A stretch of DNA of 64,000 nt, taken from Budorcas taxicolor (lineage: Eukaryota > Chordata > Mammalia > Artiodactyla > Bovidae). Both the position numbers and the translations under genes were made by a program. The stretch spans positions 37,187,272 to 37,251,271 of the forward strand of contig NC_068910.1 of the NCBI RefSeq assembly GCF_023091745.1, written 5' to 3'. The notes below the pieces were generated by a model. That model made no database searches. It worked only from the letters and a program-made list of their open reading frames with translations, and had not been told where the DNA came from. Below, piece by piece: positions 25,334-35,107 of the stretch (position 1 is its first letter; every line of letters starts with the position of its first letter).

Positions 25334-25547
25334 ATTAGGGAACAAGAAATACAGAAGTTGTTTCTTTATGGGGGTCATTTGATCAGGTTGCCACTGCTGA
25401 ATTTAATAAGCCCCCACCATGTTCAGGTTCTTTGCTCTGCTATTCTAGGGGAATGTAGTTGTGTGTGACCATTGTAGCATCCGTCCAAACCACAGGGGAC
25501 GAGAAAACCCCTGACCACAACCCCACCAGGTCAAATCCAGTGGGAAA
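25334..25547. other. Unique intronic DNA
   Basis: A short spacer between BovB and Bov-tA with no recognised element. Confidence 0.4.
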
Positions 25548-25757
25548 GTGTGTGTGCTCAGTCACGTGTGACTCTTTGTGGCCCCATGGACTGGAGCTCG
25601 TTACGCTCCTCTGTCGATGGGAGTTTTCCGAGCAAGAATACTGGAATCGGTTGCCATTTCCTTCTCCAGAGTATCTTCATGACCTAGGAACTGAACCTGC
25701 ATCTCTTGCATCTCCCTCACTGGCGGTGGATTCTTCACCACTGTACCACTTCCTCCA
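25548..25757 (-). mobile_element. Bov-tA SINE
   Basis: Minus strand; 3' end GTGTGTGCTCAGTCACGTG, body AATACTGGAATCGGTTGCC, diverged head ending CACTGTACCACTTCCTCC. Confidence 0.88.
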
Positions 25758-26306
25758 AAGAAAATGGAGGTGATGTTATAAGGCGAGACCACATGTTAGG
25801 TAGTCAAGAAGTAACAACAAAGAAATGGCGAACACCATTCTTTCATTTTCCTCTGAAGAGGTTTAGAGTCCCATCTCTCTTCTCCCCATCTATCACTGAA
25901 TGTCCTAAACACAGTTTCATTTTGTAAGGGCTGTTGAATGGTGGTAACTTAGCACCAACTGCAGTCTGATCAGAACAAAATAGAGTGGGTCCACCCACTT
26001 CCGCATTCTGGATGTTGTGTATCTATCCATGCAACCCAAAATTATGTTCACAGTTTTGGCAGCTTCATTATTCTGTTGTATCAGACTGAGTTTAGGTCAC
26101 CTGAAATTTCGTAATTAATTTTCTCAGTTTCTCTAATCTATGCCATGATCATTTCTCTCCCCTCTAGGTTGAATACACTCTTCCTGCTTTCTGTTTTTGC
26201 CTAACTGACTCTTGCTTCAGATCTCTGTGGCATCATTACTTGCTTAGACTCAATCCCTCTTATCATTAACGCTTAAAAAACTATGTGCTTCTCAATTATA
26301 GCACCT

Positions 26307-26441
26307 GCTGCTACTGCTGCTGCTAAGTTGCGTCAGTCATGTCCGACTCTGTGCGACCCCATAGACAGAAGCCCACCAGGCTCCTCTGTCCCTGGGATTC
26401 TCCAGGCAAGAACACTGGAGTGGATTGCCATTTCCTTCTCC
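26307..26441 (-). mobile_element. Bov-A monomer (half Bov-A2)
   Basis: A GCTGCTACTGCTGCTGCTAAG start (reverse of the CAGCAGCAG tail), then one Bov-A unit ending GGATTGCCATTTCCTTCTCC. No tRNA-like head and no second unit. Confidence 0.88.
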
Positions 26442-26479
26442 TATTATGATATAATTTTTACATTTATGAATATGCTTAT

Positions 26480-26830
26480 TTACCTTCAAATTGGTTTAGA
26501 AATAAAGTCTAAATTTCTTACTACATGGCCTGGCTCAAGCCTTAGCCACCAAATTCATGTCTTACCCCCTTCCTCCTTCCCACTAGCCTTTCTGTTCCTG
26601 GAACACACAAATCTATCAGATTAATGTCTGTATTTTATTCTTGCCACTTATTACTCAATGAAATTATAGCATTCATATATCTGCTTTATTATTTCTTATC
26701 TCCCTCCTTTCACTAAAATATCAGCTCTTGGAGAGCAGTGACATCATTTGTCTTATTTACTGCTGTATATTCAGTACCCAGAGAAGAACAGGGCTCACAG
26801 TGGATGCTCAAGCAGTGTTTGTTAAATTAG
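26480..26830 (+). mobile_element. L2 LINE 3' end
   Basis: Runs from the L2 coding end (ACTACATGGCCTGGCTCAAG, TTCCTGGAACACACAAATC) to the 3' end (GGAGAGCAGTGACATCATTT, GCTGTATATTCAGTACCCAG, TTGTTAAATTAGTAAATG). Confidence 0.75.
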
Positions 26831-26869
26831 TAAATGTAAGAATAGTTGTCCATAGGATAAATAGTCTTC

Positions 26870-26995
26870 TCCAAAAGAATTTAAGTTCCATGAGGGCAGA
26901 GAACTCATCAGCTTGGCTCACCATTGCTTTCCCAGTACATTGCATGACACACAGTGTGTTCTTTTTGCCTATATATTTAATGAATAAAAGAACAT
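26870..26995 (+). mobile_element. Second L2 3' end
   Basis: The TAAGTTCCATGAGGGCAGAG ... CCAGTACATTGCATGACACA ... TTAATGAATAAAAG order is a second, separate L2 terminus. Confidence 0.75.
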
Positions 26996-27028
26996 CATAA
27001 TTGCATTTTTAATATTTTTGAACCTTCA

Positions 27029-27367
27029 TAGTTCAGTTCAGTTCAGTCACTTAGTCATGTCTCTTTGTGACCCCATGGACTGCAGCACGCCAGTCTTCCC
27101 TGTCCATCACCAACTACAGAGCTTGCTCAAACTCATGTCCATCAGGTCAGTAATGCCATCCAACTCTCTCATCTTTGGTCCTCCCCTTCTCCTCCTGTGG
27201 TTGTGATCCACACAGTCAAAGGCTTTGGCATAGTCAATAAAGCAGAAGTAGATGTTTTTCTGGAACTCATGCTTTTTAATGATCCAACAGATGTTGAAAT
27301 TTGATCTGTGGTCCTCTGCCTTTTCTAAATCCAGCTTCAACGTCTGGAAGTTCTCAGTTCACTATGA
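27029..27367 (-). mobile_element. Internally deleted BovB
   Basis: 27029 to about 27199 is the BovB 3' end (TTCAG units, CACGCCAGTCTTCCCTGTCC, TCCCCTTCTCCTCCTG). It jumps at about 27199 to the reverse transcriptase region (GTGATCCACACAGTCAAAGG, reverse of the FDCVDH codons) and runs to about 27363. The roughly 0.9 kb that separates these parts in other copies in this window is missing. AACCTTCA at 27021-27028 and 27368-27375 is a likely target-site duplication. Confidence 0.85.
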
Positions 27368-27375
27368 AACCTTCA

Positions 27376-28564
27376 CAGAGACATTTATAATTGTCTCTAT
27401 TAAACGCCATTTATTATTGTTTTCAGCCTAGCATTCCAGATGGTGGAGATCATTTAGGAGTTTAATTCTGCTATGCACAGTGTGGTTGCTGCCTTCTGAT
27501 TGCACCCTGACTGATAAACAATATGGGAGCTCTCCTCCTTACCTTTGTGTCATCTGGAGAAGCAGTTAGTACATCTCCCCTGTCTTCATCCAAGTAATTA
27601 ACAATCTCACTGGAGAAGTCTGGCCAAGATGGCATCTACCTAAGAAATTTGGACTGTTCAAATTAGATTCATTTCCCACCAAATTGGCTTACCAAGTGTG
27701 TTGACTGTTCATTCACCATCTTATAAGAATCGGGAGACTTGAACTGAAATTGCCAAGTCTGCTGATAAGTAGTTCATTGTTTCTCTGACTTTAACAAGCA
27801 TGCAAAATGTCTAGGAGTTTTATTAACATAAAGATTGTGATATAGAACATCTAGGCTGCAGACTTGAGATTCTGCATTACTTAGAAGCATTCAGATATAA
27901 CAGTGTTGTTATGGTTGATCCACAACCAAACTTTGCATAAGGAGCTAGATAAGCCTGGATAATGATAATAAACAACAATCTTCTGCAAGTGAAGGACTTC
28001 ATAGTTTTCAAAGCAATATTTTGTAAATTATTTTTTTAATACTTGCAGTGACCCAATGCTTCATTTATAGAAGAGGAAACCATGATTTAGAAAACTTATA
28101 ATTTATCTATGATTCAACATCTAATTTATAACAACGACTGAGAATTTAACCATGTTCCTCACTTCAGGAACTGTGATTATTCTACCTTAGACACTACTTC
28201 ATGTCATGTCTGGGCCTCCTTAATCCATCCATTCACAGTGACTTTATTTATGCTTCTCAACACATCAGGCAGGATAGGGACTGAGGAGATCACAGTGAAT
28301 GAGACAGCAGTCTCCCTGTGTTTTCTGGTCTATAAACTGAATGGTGCCTCCCAATTCCAATGTTCATTGATTCTGTTAAAGTACATCATATTTATAAAAT
28401 GTAACTGTAGAATTAAGGCTTTATCTTAAGCATCATCTTCTACCTGCATGGTCATAATTAATAAGCCAAATGCAGCAGGTCATCAATGCCATACTAGACG
28501 TCTTCCTGTACCCTTTGTCTCACCGCGATCAATAGTGTCTGCATCTTTATCCACGCCCCTTCTC
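27376..28564. other. Unique intronic DNA
   Basis: No named repeat or gene recognised. AT-rich, with weak MIR-like wording near 28060-28150. Confidence 0.4.
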
Positions 28565-28782
28565 ACGTGTGTGTGCTCAATTGCTCAGTTGTGTCCAACT
28601 CTTTTGTGACCCCATGGACTCTAGCTCCCCAGGTTCCTCTGTCTGTGGGATTTCTCAGGCAAGAATACTAGAATGGAGAGCCATTTTCTCCCTCAAGAGA
28701 TCTCCCCAGCCCCGGGATTGAACCCGCATCTCCCGTCACTCCTGCATTGGTAGGTGGTTTCTTTACCATCTGGGAATCCCTG
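28565..28782 (-). mobile_element. Bov-tA SINE
   Basis: Minus strand; GTGTGTGTGCTCAATTGCTC end, body, head with TTTCTTTACCATCTGGGAATC. It carries the same head-proximal insertion (CATCTCCCGTCACTCC) as the 8048 copy. Confidence 0.88.
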
Positions 28783-28918
28783 CTTCAACTCATATTCACC
28801 TCATATTCACTTCATATTATTCATTTAATTCTCCTAGGAAATATTCCCCCCCATGCTGTTTTTGGTCATCCTGGCCACAGCTGCCTAGTTTAGAGCCTCT
28901 TCATCTCTGGTCTGGTTC

Positions 28919-29100
28919 AACACTGCCCAATAGCATTTTCTGTAATGATGGAGTTTTTCTGTATCTGCACTATTCCAATATGTCAGCTACTCACCACATG
29001 TGTCTACCGACCACTCTCAAGGTGGGTAAGGCAAACGAGGAGCTGGAATTTAAATTTAATTAATTTAAATGTAAATAACCACATAAGCTTAGAGGCTGTC
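28919..29100. mobile_element. hAT-Charlie-type MER fragment
   Basis: CTGTATCTGCACTATTCCAA, the following CCACATGTGTCTACCGACC and the TTTAAATTTAATTAATTTAA tract fit a non-autonomous hAT element with the CCACATGTGGCTA motif. Family name not certain. Confidence 0.5.
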
Positions 29101-29592
29101 TCTTGGGCAGCATACACCTGGACTCTTGCAGGAGCTTTCGGCCTGGTTTCACTGGCTTCCATCTTGTACTCAGCTTCATTCTTCTTACTCACTCACTCAC
29201 ATGATCTTTGAAAAATGCAGATATAATGGTATCCCTCTCATGCTTCAAGTCCTTTTCCCCCGGATAAATTCTTTGTTGCAAGGCTACATACAGGCTTTGT
29301 GACCTGGTCCCTTGCTGAGTCATCCAGCTCTCTTTATGCCTCAGAGTTAATGCCTGACTATCAGGTTCTGTCGTCACATCCATGCTTTGAATGTATGTAT
29401 TTAATTTCTACAAGCCCTTTAAAAATCAGTTTATCACCATGGAAGAACTTTCTCAATTAATTCCCTCTTAGGACTTCTGTCAAATGTTCTCAGTATAGCC
29501 TTCATATACATATATCCCCTTCAAGAAAGAAACCACACTGTCTAATCCATTATTTATGGATGGTGATGGTGATGAAATTTTTATTTTTCACC

Positions 29593-29695
29593 AGCCTGTG
29601 AGTTTCTTGAAGGCAGGGACTATTTCCTATTCACATTTATTGCCCAAGAACCTATTGGGATTAGTAATCACACATAGACAATGAATGAATGTTAA
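29593..29695 (+). mobile_element. L2 3' end
   Basis: CTTGAAGGCAGGGACTATTT, then TTATTGCCCAAGAACC, then GAATGAATGTT follow the L2 terminus. Confidence 0.65.
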
Positions 29696-30141
29696 GATAG
29701 AAAAGAGAGAGGAAAAAAGGAAAGAAGAAGTAACCCAGATAATATAAACATTTTTTTTAATTGGCTGTTCATTATTTGGAAAGTGCAATTTTCCAGTTAA
29801 CTTTATTTTCTTATCATTAACAGCTGATGTAAATCCAAGTTGGATATGGTGTTTGGAAGGCTTTCCTGTAAACAAGTGATGTTTTGAATTTAGTTTAAAC
29901 CATGTAAAATAAAAGATTTTATGTCCTCTGCATAGGCAGATTGTTTGAATGAGCCAAATCTCTTTTCACTGAAGTGTCTGAATCTTCTACAATATTGACT
30001 GGTGACACAATTATGAACTTTCCAAGCCAGGAAACACTAAATCCAACCCCAGTGTTTTTCAGAAAAGGAAACTGTACAAATCAAATGCCCATGATTAGGC
30101 AATAAGTGAGTGGTGACTTCAGTCAAACTTTGTATGTATGT

Positions 30142-30537
30142 CCTTGTTGTTATTCAGTCACGAAGTTGTGTCTAAATCTGACTCATGGACTGTAGCATGC
30201 CAGGATTTCTTGTCTTTCACCATCTCTTGGAATTTGCTCAAATGCATGTCCATTGAGTCAGTGATGCTATCCAACTATCTCATCCTCTGGCACCCCCTCC
30301 TCCTCTTGCCTTCAGTCTTTCCCAGCATCAGGGTCTTTTCCAGTGAGTTGGCTCTTCCCATCAGGTGGCCAAATTATTGGAGTTTCAGCTTCAACATCAG
30401 CCTTTCCAATGAATATTCAGGGTTGATTTCCTTTAGAATTGACTGGTTTGATCTCCTTGCAGTCCAAGGGACTCTCTAGAGCCTTCTCCAGCACCACAAT
30501 TCAAGAGCATCAGTTCTTTGGCACTAAGCCTTCTTTA
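30142..30537 (-). mobile_element. BovB 3' end, 0.4 kb
   Basis: Diverged BovB terminus (TTATTCAGTCACGAAGTTG to TTGGCACTAAGCCTTCTTTA). TATGTATGT flanks it at 30133-30141 and 30536-30544, a possible target-site duplication. Confidence 0.88.
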
Positions 30538-30544
30538 TGTATGT

Positions 30545-31284
30545 ACATGGACACATTCTAAAAGTCTTAAGTCTGAAAGGAAAGACATTTTGTTTCTACT
30601 TACCTGCTGCAGAGGAGTGTATGAAAAACCATGACAACAATTTTGATGAGATTTAACTTCAAATAAAAGTTGCAGAGTTGTGCCTCCTTTTAAGAGTGGG
30701 GTGGATCTTATGTCTTTAAACCATGCCCATTTTCAGTTGGGGAAGTCTGCCTTATCTTAAAAACCCATGCCTTTGGGCTTCTGCTTAGATGGTATCAGCT
30801 GGAACAAATAAGTTGAGATCGCATTTGCTGTTTTTCTGCACAGATCTCAAGAACAGTTCAAAAATGGTTTGTCAGCAGCTGAACTGAGTACAGAATCTGT
30901 GGGCATGTACATATTTTTTTCTCACAAGAAAATCATTTTTTAAACTTCTTGGAAGTTGATTACAGTATGTTTTCTTTCTCCTCCTTCCTCAAAAGTAAGA
31001 TAAATATCTGAATCTATCATTTGATACTTTGGAATGTATTCCTAAACAGCTAAAGAACTGCTGAGAAAAATTGTGGAAGGTTCAACCTAAATGTATTGGG
31101 TATGTAATCTCTCCAAAGAACCGTGTCCCCAGGAAGACAACATAAGGTGAAAATTCTAACACTTATTCAGGGAATTTGTCCAATTGGGAGGATGAACTTG
31201 ACAGGACCACACTTCTTTGTCTCAAATAATTTTTATCTGAATTTTCTGGAAAACAAACATAGCACTAACTACAAACTTTGATTT
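30545..31284. other. Unique intronic DNA
   Basis: No named element or gene recognised. Confidence 0.4.
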
Positions 31285-31577
31285 TTAAATAATTTTATTG
31301 TTTTTAATTTTGGCTGTGCTGGGTCTTCATTGCTATGCAGATTTTTCTCTAGTTGTGGAGAGTGCGGGCTACTGTCTAGCTGCAGTGTGCAGGCTTCTCA
31401 TTGCGGTAGCTCCTCTTGTTACATATAGCCCCCAGGCTCTAGGGCACAGACTGGTAGCTGTGGCACACAGGCTTAGTTGCCTCATGACATGTGGGATTTT
31501 TCTCGGACCAGAGACTGAACTTGAGTCTCCTGCATTGGCAGGCAGATTCTGTACCTCTGAGCCATGAGAGAAGCCCT
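31285..31577 (-). mobile_element. CHR-type tRNA-derived SINE (CHR-2 like)
   Basis: Minus strand: T/A-rich tail side, TTTTGGCTGTGCTGGGTCTT, CTTCTCATTGCGGTAGCTCC, and the tRNA-like head at the right (TGCATTGGCAGGCAGATTC ... GCCATGAGAGAAGCCC). Cetartiodactyl SINE. Confidence 0.85.
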
Positions 31578-31720
31578 GATTTTGTTTTAAGTCAGAAAAA
31601 CATTTGATCACATACTAAAAGGTCCAAATACTTCCTCTTATGTCTCATACAGTCAGGGTCATTTTGAATTCACAGTCTTTCCACAAGCAACTTCTCACAA
31701 GAAGAGCTCCCCAACAGCTC

Positions 31721-31738
31721 CACCACCACCACCACCAC
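31721..31738 (+). repeat. CCA trinucleotide microsatellite
   Basis: Six CCA units in a row; too short to be called unstable. Confidence 0.8.
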
Positions 31739-32039
31739 AGAATGAACATGCTTATGTCATCTTTGAGTCATCCCTGCTCTAGGTTTTGAACACAGAGAGA
31801 AAAAGGACTCTATTTCATGAGCGTAGAGCCTGGTGAAGAGGTAAATAAGGAAGTGGACAGTTATAATCAGCATTAGCATCCATACTGACCCCTTCTGGTG
31901 TTTCTCCATTTGATGCATCATCTCTCACCATACACATACTATTTCTTCTCTGTCCACCCTCTCGCCAGTAAGACTGTATCCGTCATGACTCCTGGGATTG
32001 CAGATAACAGAAACCCAACTCAACCTGGCATATAATGGA

Positions 32040-32180
32040 TTTTTAAGCAATTTTATAGAGGTATACTTAACAAAGCATAAAATTCATCCATCTTAAGTGT
32101 CAAATTCAATGAGTTTTAATAAATATAGTAAGTTTCACAACTATCACCATAGTCCTGCCTTAGAAAATTTTCACCACCCT
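32040..32180. mobile_element. Old L1 3' UTR-like fragment
   Basis: TTTTATAGAGGTATACTTAAC, CATAAAATTCATCCATCTTA and CACAACTATCACCATAGTCC follow the known L1M block TATAATT ... CATAAAATTCACC ... ACCATCACC. Confidence 0.6.
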
Positions 32181-32835
32181 TCAAAGGGAATTTACTGGTT
32201 CATGTATCTGAAAATTCCAGAGTTTGGTCTGTGTGCTAGTGAAATATCATCAATACTTGATTTCTCTCAGCTTTTTTCTCAGGCAAGCTATTCCCTGATA
32301 GGAAAAACAGGTGACCCTTGCCAGATCATCTTCCATTTTATAACTCCAGTAGAAAATGCTTCCCTCTTTTCCAGTTGTTTTAGTAAGTATCTTAGAATGA
32401 CACTTATTTACCCTGATTGGCCTAGAGTAGGTCACATGCCAACCCCTAAGCCAATGACCTTAACCAAGAGCATAGGATACTCTCATTGGCCATGCCTGAG
32501 TCACACAAACAACCTGGTGGTCAGCAGTTGGTATTATAACCACCAAACTCTGTGCTCTGAGAATAAGGAGACATGGCTTCCCAAAGGAAAACAGGGATTA
32601 TTATTAATACTAGGCAAACAGGAGTGGATTCTAGGCAGGCAGGTGGGTGTCTGCTCCACATGAGAGTTTGATCATCACAGCAATGCTGCTGCTTTTCTTC
32701 CGAATAACCTGTAGTGGTTATCACAGTGCCTTTTAACGTAGCAGTTGCTCAGGAAGTGTCTGTGACCTGATTATATGTAGACTAAAACATAGAGCAGACC
32801 AAGAATGAAGGACTATGTGTTTCTTTATTTTATTG
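32181..32835. other. Unique intronic DNA
   Basis: A 188-codon ORF at 32097-32663 (+) begins in the L1 fragment and has no domain I recognise. No splice context was found; taken as chance. Confidence 0.45.
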
Positions 32836-32930
32836 TTCAGTTCAGTTCAGTTCAGGCTTCCCTGGTGGCTCAGAGGTTAAAGCATCTGCCTGGAATGTGG
32901 GAGACCTGGGTTCAGTTCAGTTCAGTCTCT
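32836..32930. mobile_element. Bov-tA head embedded in the TTCAG tail of BovB
   Basis: Four TTCAG units (32836-32855) lead straight into about 58 bp of the sense Bov-tA tRNA-like head (GGCTTCCCTGGTGGCTC to CCTGGGTTC, about 32855-32913). This runs straight back into TTCAG units (32911-32925) and the BovB 3' end. The SINE body and 3' end are missing. Confidence 0.8.
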
Positions 32931-33919
32931 CAGTCGCGTCTGACTCTTTGTGACTCCATGAACTGCAGCGCGCCAGGCCTCCCTGTCCATCACCAACTCC
33001 CCGAGTTCACTCAAACTCATGTCCATCGAGTCGGTGATGCCATTCAGTCATTTCATCCTCTGTCATCCCCTTCTCCTCCTGCCCTCAATCCCTCCCAGCA
33101 TCAGGACCCATCTTTTCCAATGAGTCAACTCTTCACATCAGGTGGCCAAAGTATTGGAGATTCAGCTTCAGCATCAGTCCTTCCAATGAACACCCAGGAC
33201 TCCTTTAGGATGGACTGGTTGGATCTCCTTGCAGTCCAAGGGACTCTCAAGAGTCTTCTCCAACACCACAGTTCAAAAGCATCAATTCTTTGGTGCTCAG
33301 CTTTCTTCACAGTCCAACTCTCACATCCATACATGACCACAGGAAAAACCATAGCCTTGACTAGACGGACCTTTGTTGGCAAAGTAATGTCTCTGCTTTT
33401 GAATATGCTATATAGGTTGGTCATAACTTTCCTTCCAAGGAGTAAGCATCTTTAAATTTCATGGCTGCAGTCACCATCTGCAGTGATTTTGGAGCCCCCA
33501 AAAATAAAGTCTCACACTGTTTCTACTGTTTCCCCATCTATTTCCCATGAAGTGATGGGACCAGATGCCATGATCTTCGTTTTCTGAATGTTGAGCTTTA
33601 AGCCAACTTTTTCACTCTCCTCTTCCACTTTCATCAAGAGGCTTTTTAGTTCCTCTTCACTTTCTGCCATAAGGGTGGTGTCATCTGCATATCTGAGGTT
33701 ATTGATATTTCTCCTGGCAATTTTGATTCCAGCTTGTGCTTCTTCCAGCCCAGCGTTTCTCATGATGTACTCTGCATATAAGTTACATAAGCAGGGTGAC
33801 AATATACAGCCTTGACATACTCCTTTTCCTATTTGGAACCAGTCTGTTGTTCCATGTCCAGTTCTAACTATTGCTTCCTGACCTGCATACAGTTTTCTCA
33901 AGAGGCAGGTCAGGTGGTC
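32911..33919 (-). mobile_element. BovB, 1 kb, 5'-truncated
   Basis: BovB 3' end to the reverse transcriptase region. Minus-strand ORFs 33512-33901 (129 codons, includes NNLRYADDTTLMAE) and 33125-33424 (99 codons) are separated by small indels and stops. Truncated at about 33919. Confidence 0.93.
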
Positions 33920-34139
33920 AGGCTACAAAAATTAGGAAGATGACTAAAATACTTAAAAGCTGATAATTTGGAATTTATTCTGAGAGGCTACATGGGCAAA
34001 TGACAGAATAGCTGGGTGTATATAGGAACCCGAAAGCAGGTTCCAACCAGACTCTTCCCCTTTATAAGGAGTCCACTGTATTTTACATGCCATCGTATGT
34101 CTGAGTTGGATTTCTGTATATATATACACACACACACAT
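33920..34139. other. Unique intronic DNA ending in a TA/CA microsatellite
   Basis: 34117-34143 is a TATA/CACA alternating tract at the SINE insertion point. Confidence 0.5.
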
Positions 34140-34143
34140 ATAT

Positions 34144-34417
34144 CGGAGAAGGCAATGGCACCCCATTCCAGTACTTTTGCCTGGAAGATCCCATGGACAC
34201 AGGAGCCTGGTAGTCTGCAGTCCATGGGGTCGCTAAGAGTTGGACACGACTGAGCGACTTCACTTTCACTTTTCACTTTCATGCATTGGAGAAGGAAATG
34301 GCAACCCACTCCAGTGTTCTTGCCTGGAGAATCCCAGGGACAGAGGAGCCTGGTGGGCTGCAGTCTATGGGGTTGCACAGAGTTGGACACGACTGAAGTG
34401 ACTTAGCAGCAGCAGCA
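34144..34417 (+). mobile_element. Bov-A2 SINE, full dimer
   Basis: Two Bov-A units: the first starts GGAGAAGGCAATGGCACCCC, then the linker CACTTTCACTTTTCACTTTC, then the second unit and a CAGCAGCAG tail. Inserted between TA/CA microsatellite halves. Confidence 0.95.
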
Positions 34418-34530
34418 CCAGCATACACATATGTATATACACACACAGTTGGCCTTTCTTAATGCCTTTTTCTCAGAAAAATGACCCTAGTGAATGACCT
34501 GGAATCATTTCAGTGGTGTAACATAACATA

Positions 34531-35096
34531 TTCACTGTAGATGGTGACTGCAGCCATGAAATTAAAGGATGCTTGCTCCTTGAGAGAAAAGCTATGACCT
34601 AGACAGCATATTAAAAAGCAGAGACATTACATTGCCAACAAAGGTCTGTCTAGTTAAAGCTATGGTTCTTCCAGTAGTCATGTATGGATATGAGAGTTGC
34701 ACTATAAAGAAAGCTGACTGCCGAAGAATTGATGCTTTTGAACTGTGGTGTTGGAGAAAACCCTTGAGAGTCCCTTAGACTGCAAGGAGATCAAACAAGT
34801 CCATTCTAAAGGAAATCAGTTCTGAATATTCATTGGAAGGACTGATGCTGAAGCTGAAACTCCAATACTTTGGCCATCTGATGCAAAGAACTGACTCCTT
34901 AGAAAAGACTCTGAAGCTGGGAAAGATTCAAGACAGGAGGAGAAGGGGATGGCAGAGGATGAAATGGTTGATGGCATCAGCTACTCGATGGACATGAGTC
35001 TGAGCAAGCTTCGGGAGTTGGTGATAGACAGGGAAGCCTGGCGTGCTGCAGTCCATGGGATCACAAAGAGTTAGACACGACCAAGCGACTGAACTG
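34531..35096 (+). mobile_element. BovB 3' end on + strand with 11-bp target-site duplication
   Basis: A sense 5'-truncated BovB from the reverse transcriptase C-terminal codons (GACTGCAGCCATGAAATTAA) to the end GCGACTGAACTG. AACATAACATA stands at 34520-34530 and 35097-35107. Multiple stops. Confidence 0.95.
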
Positions 35097-35107
35097 AACA
35101 TAACATA

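Noticed and set aside
32097..32663. 188-codon ORF on + strand
   Set aside because: Starts in an old L1 3' UTR; composition and content suggest chance; no recognised domain.
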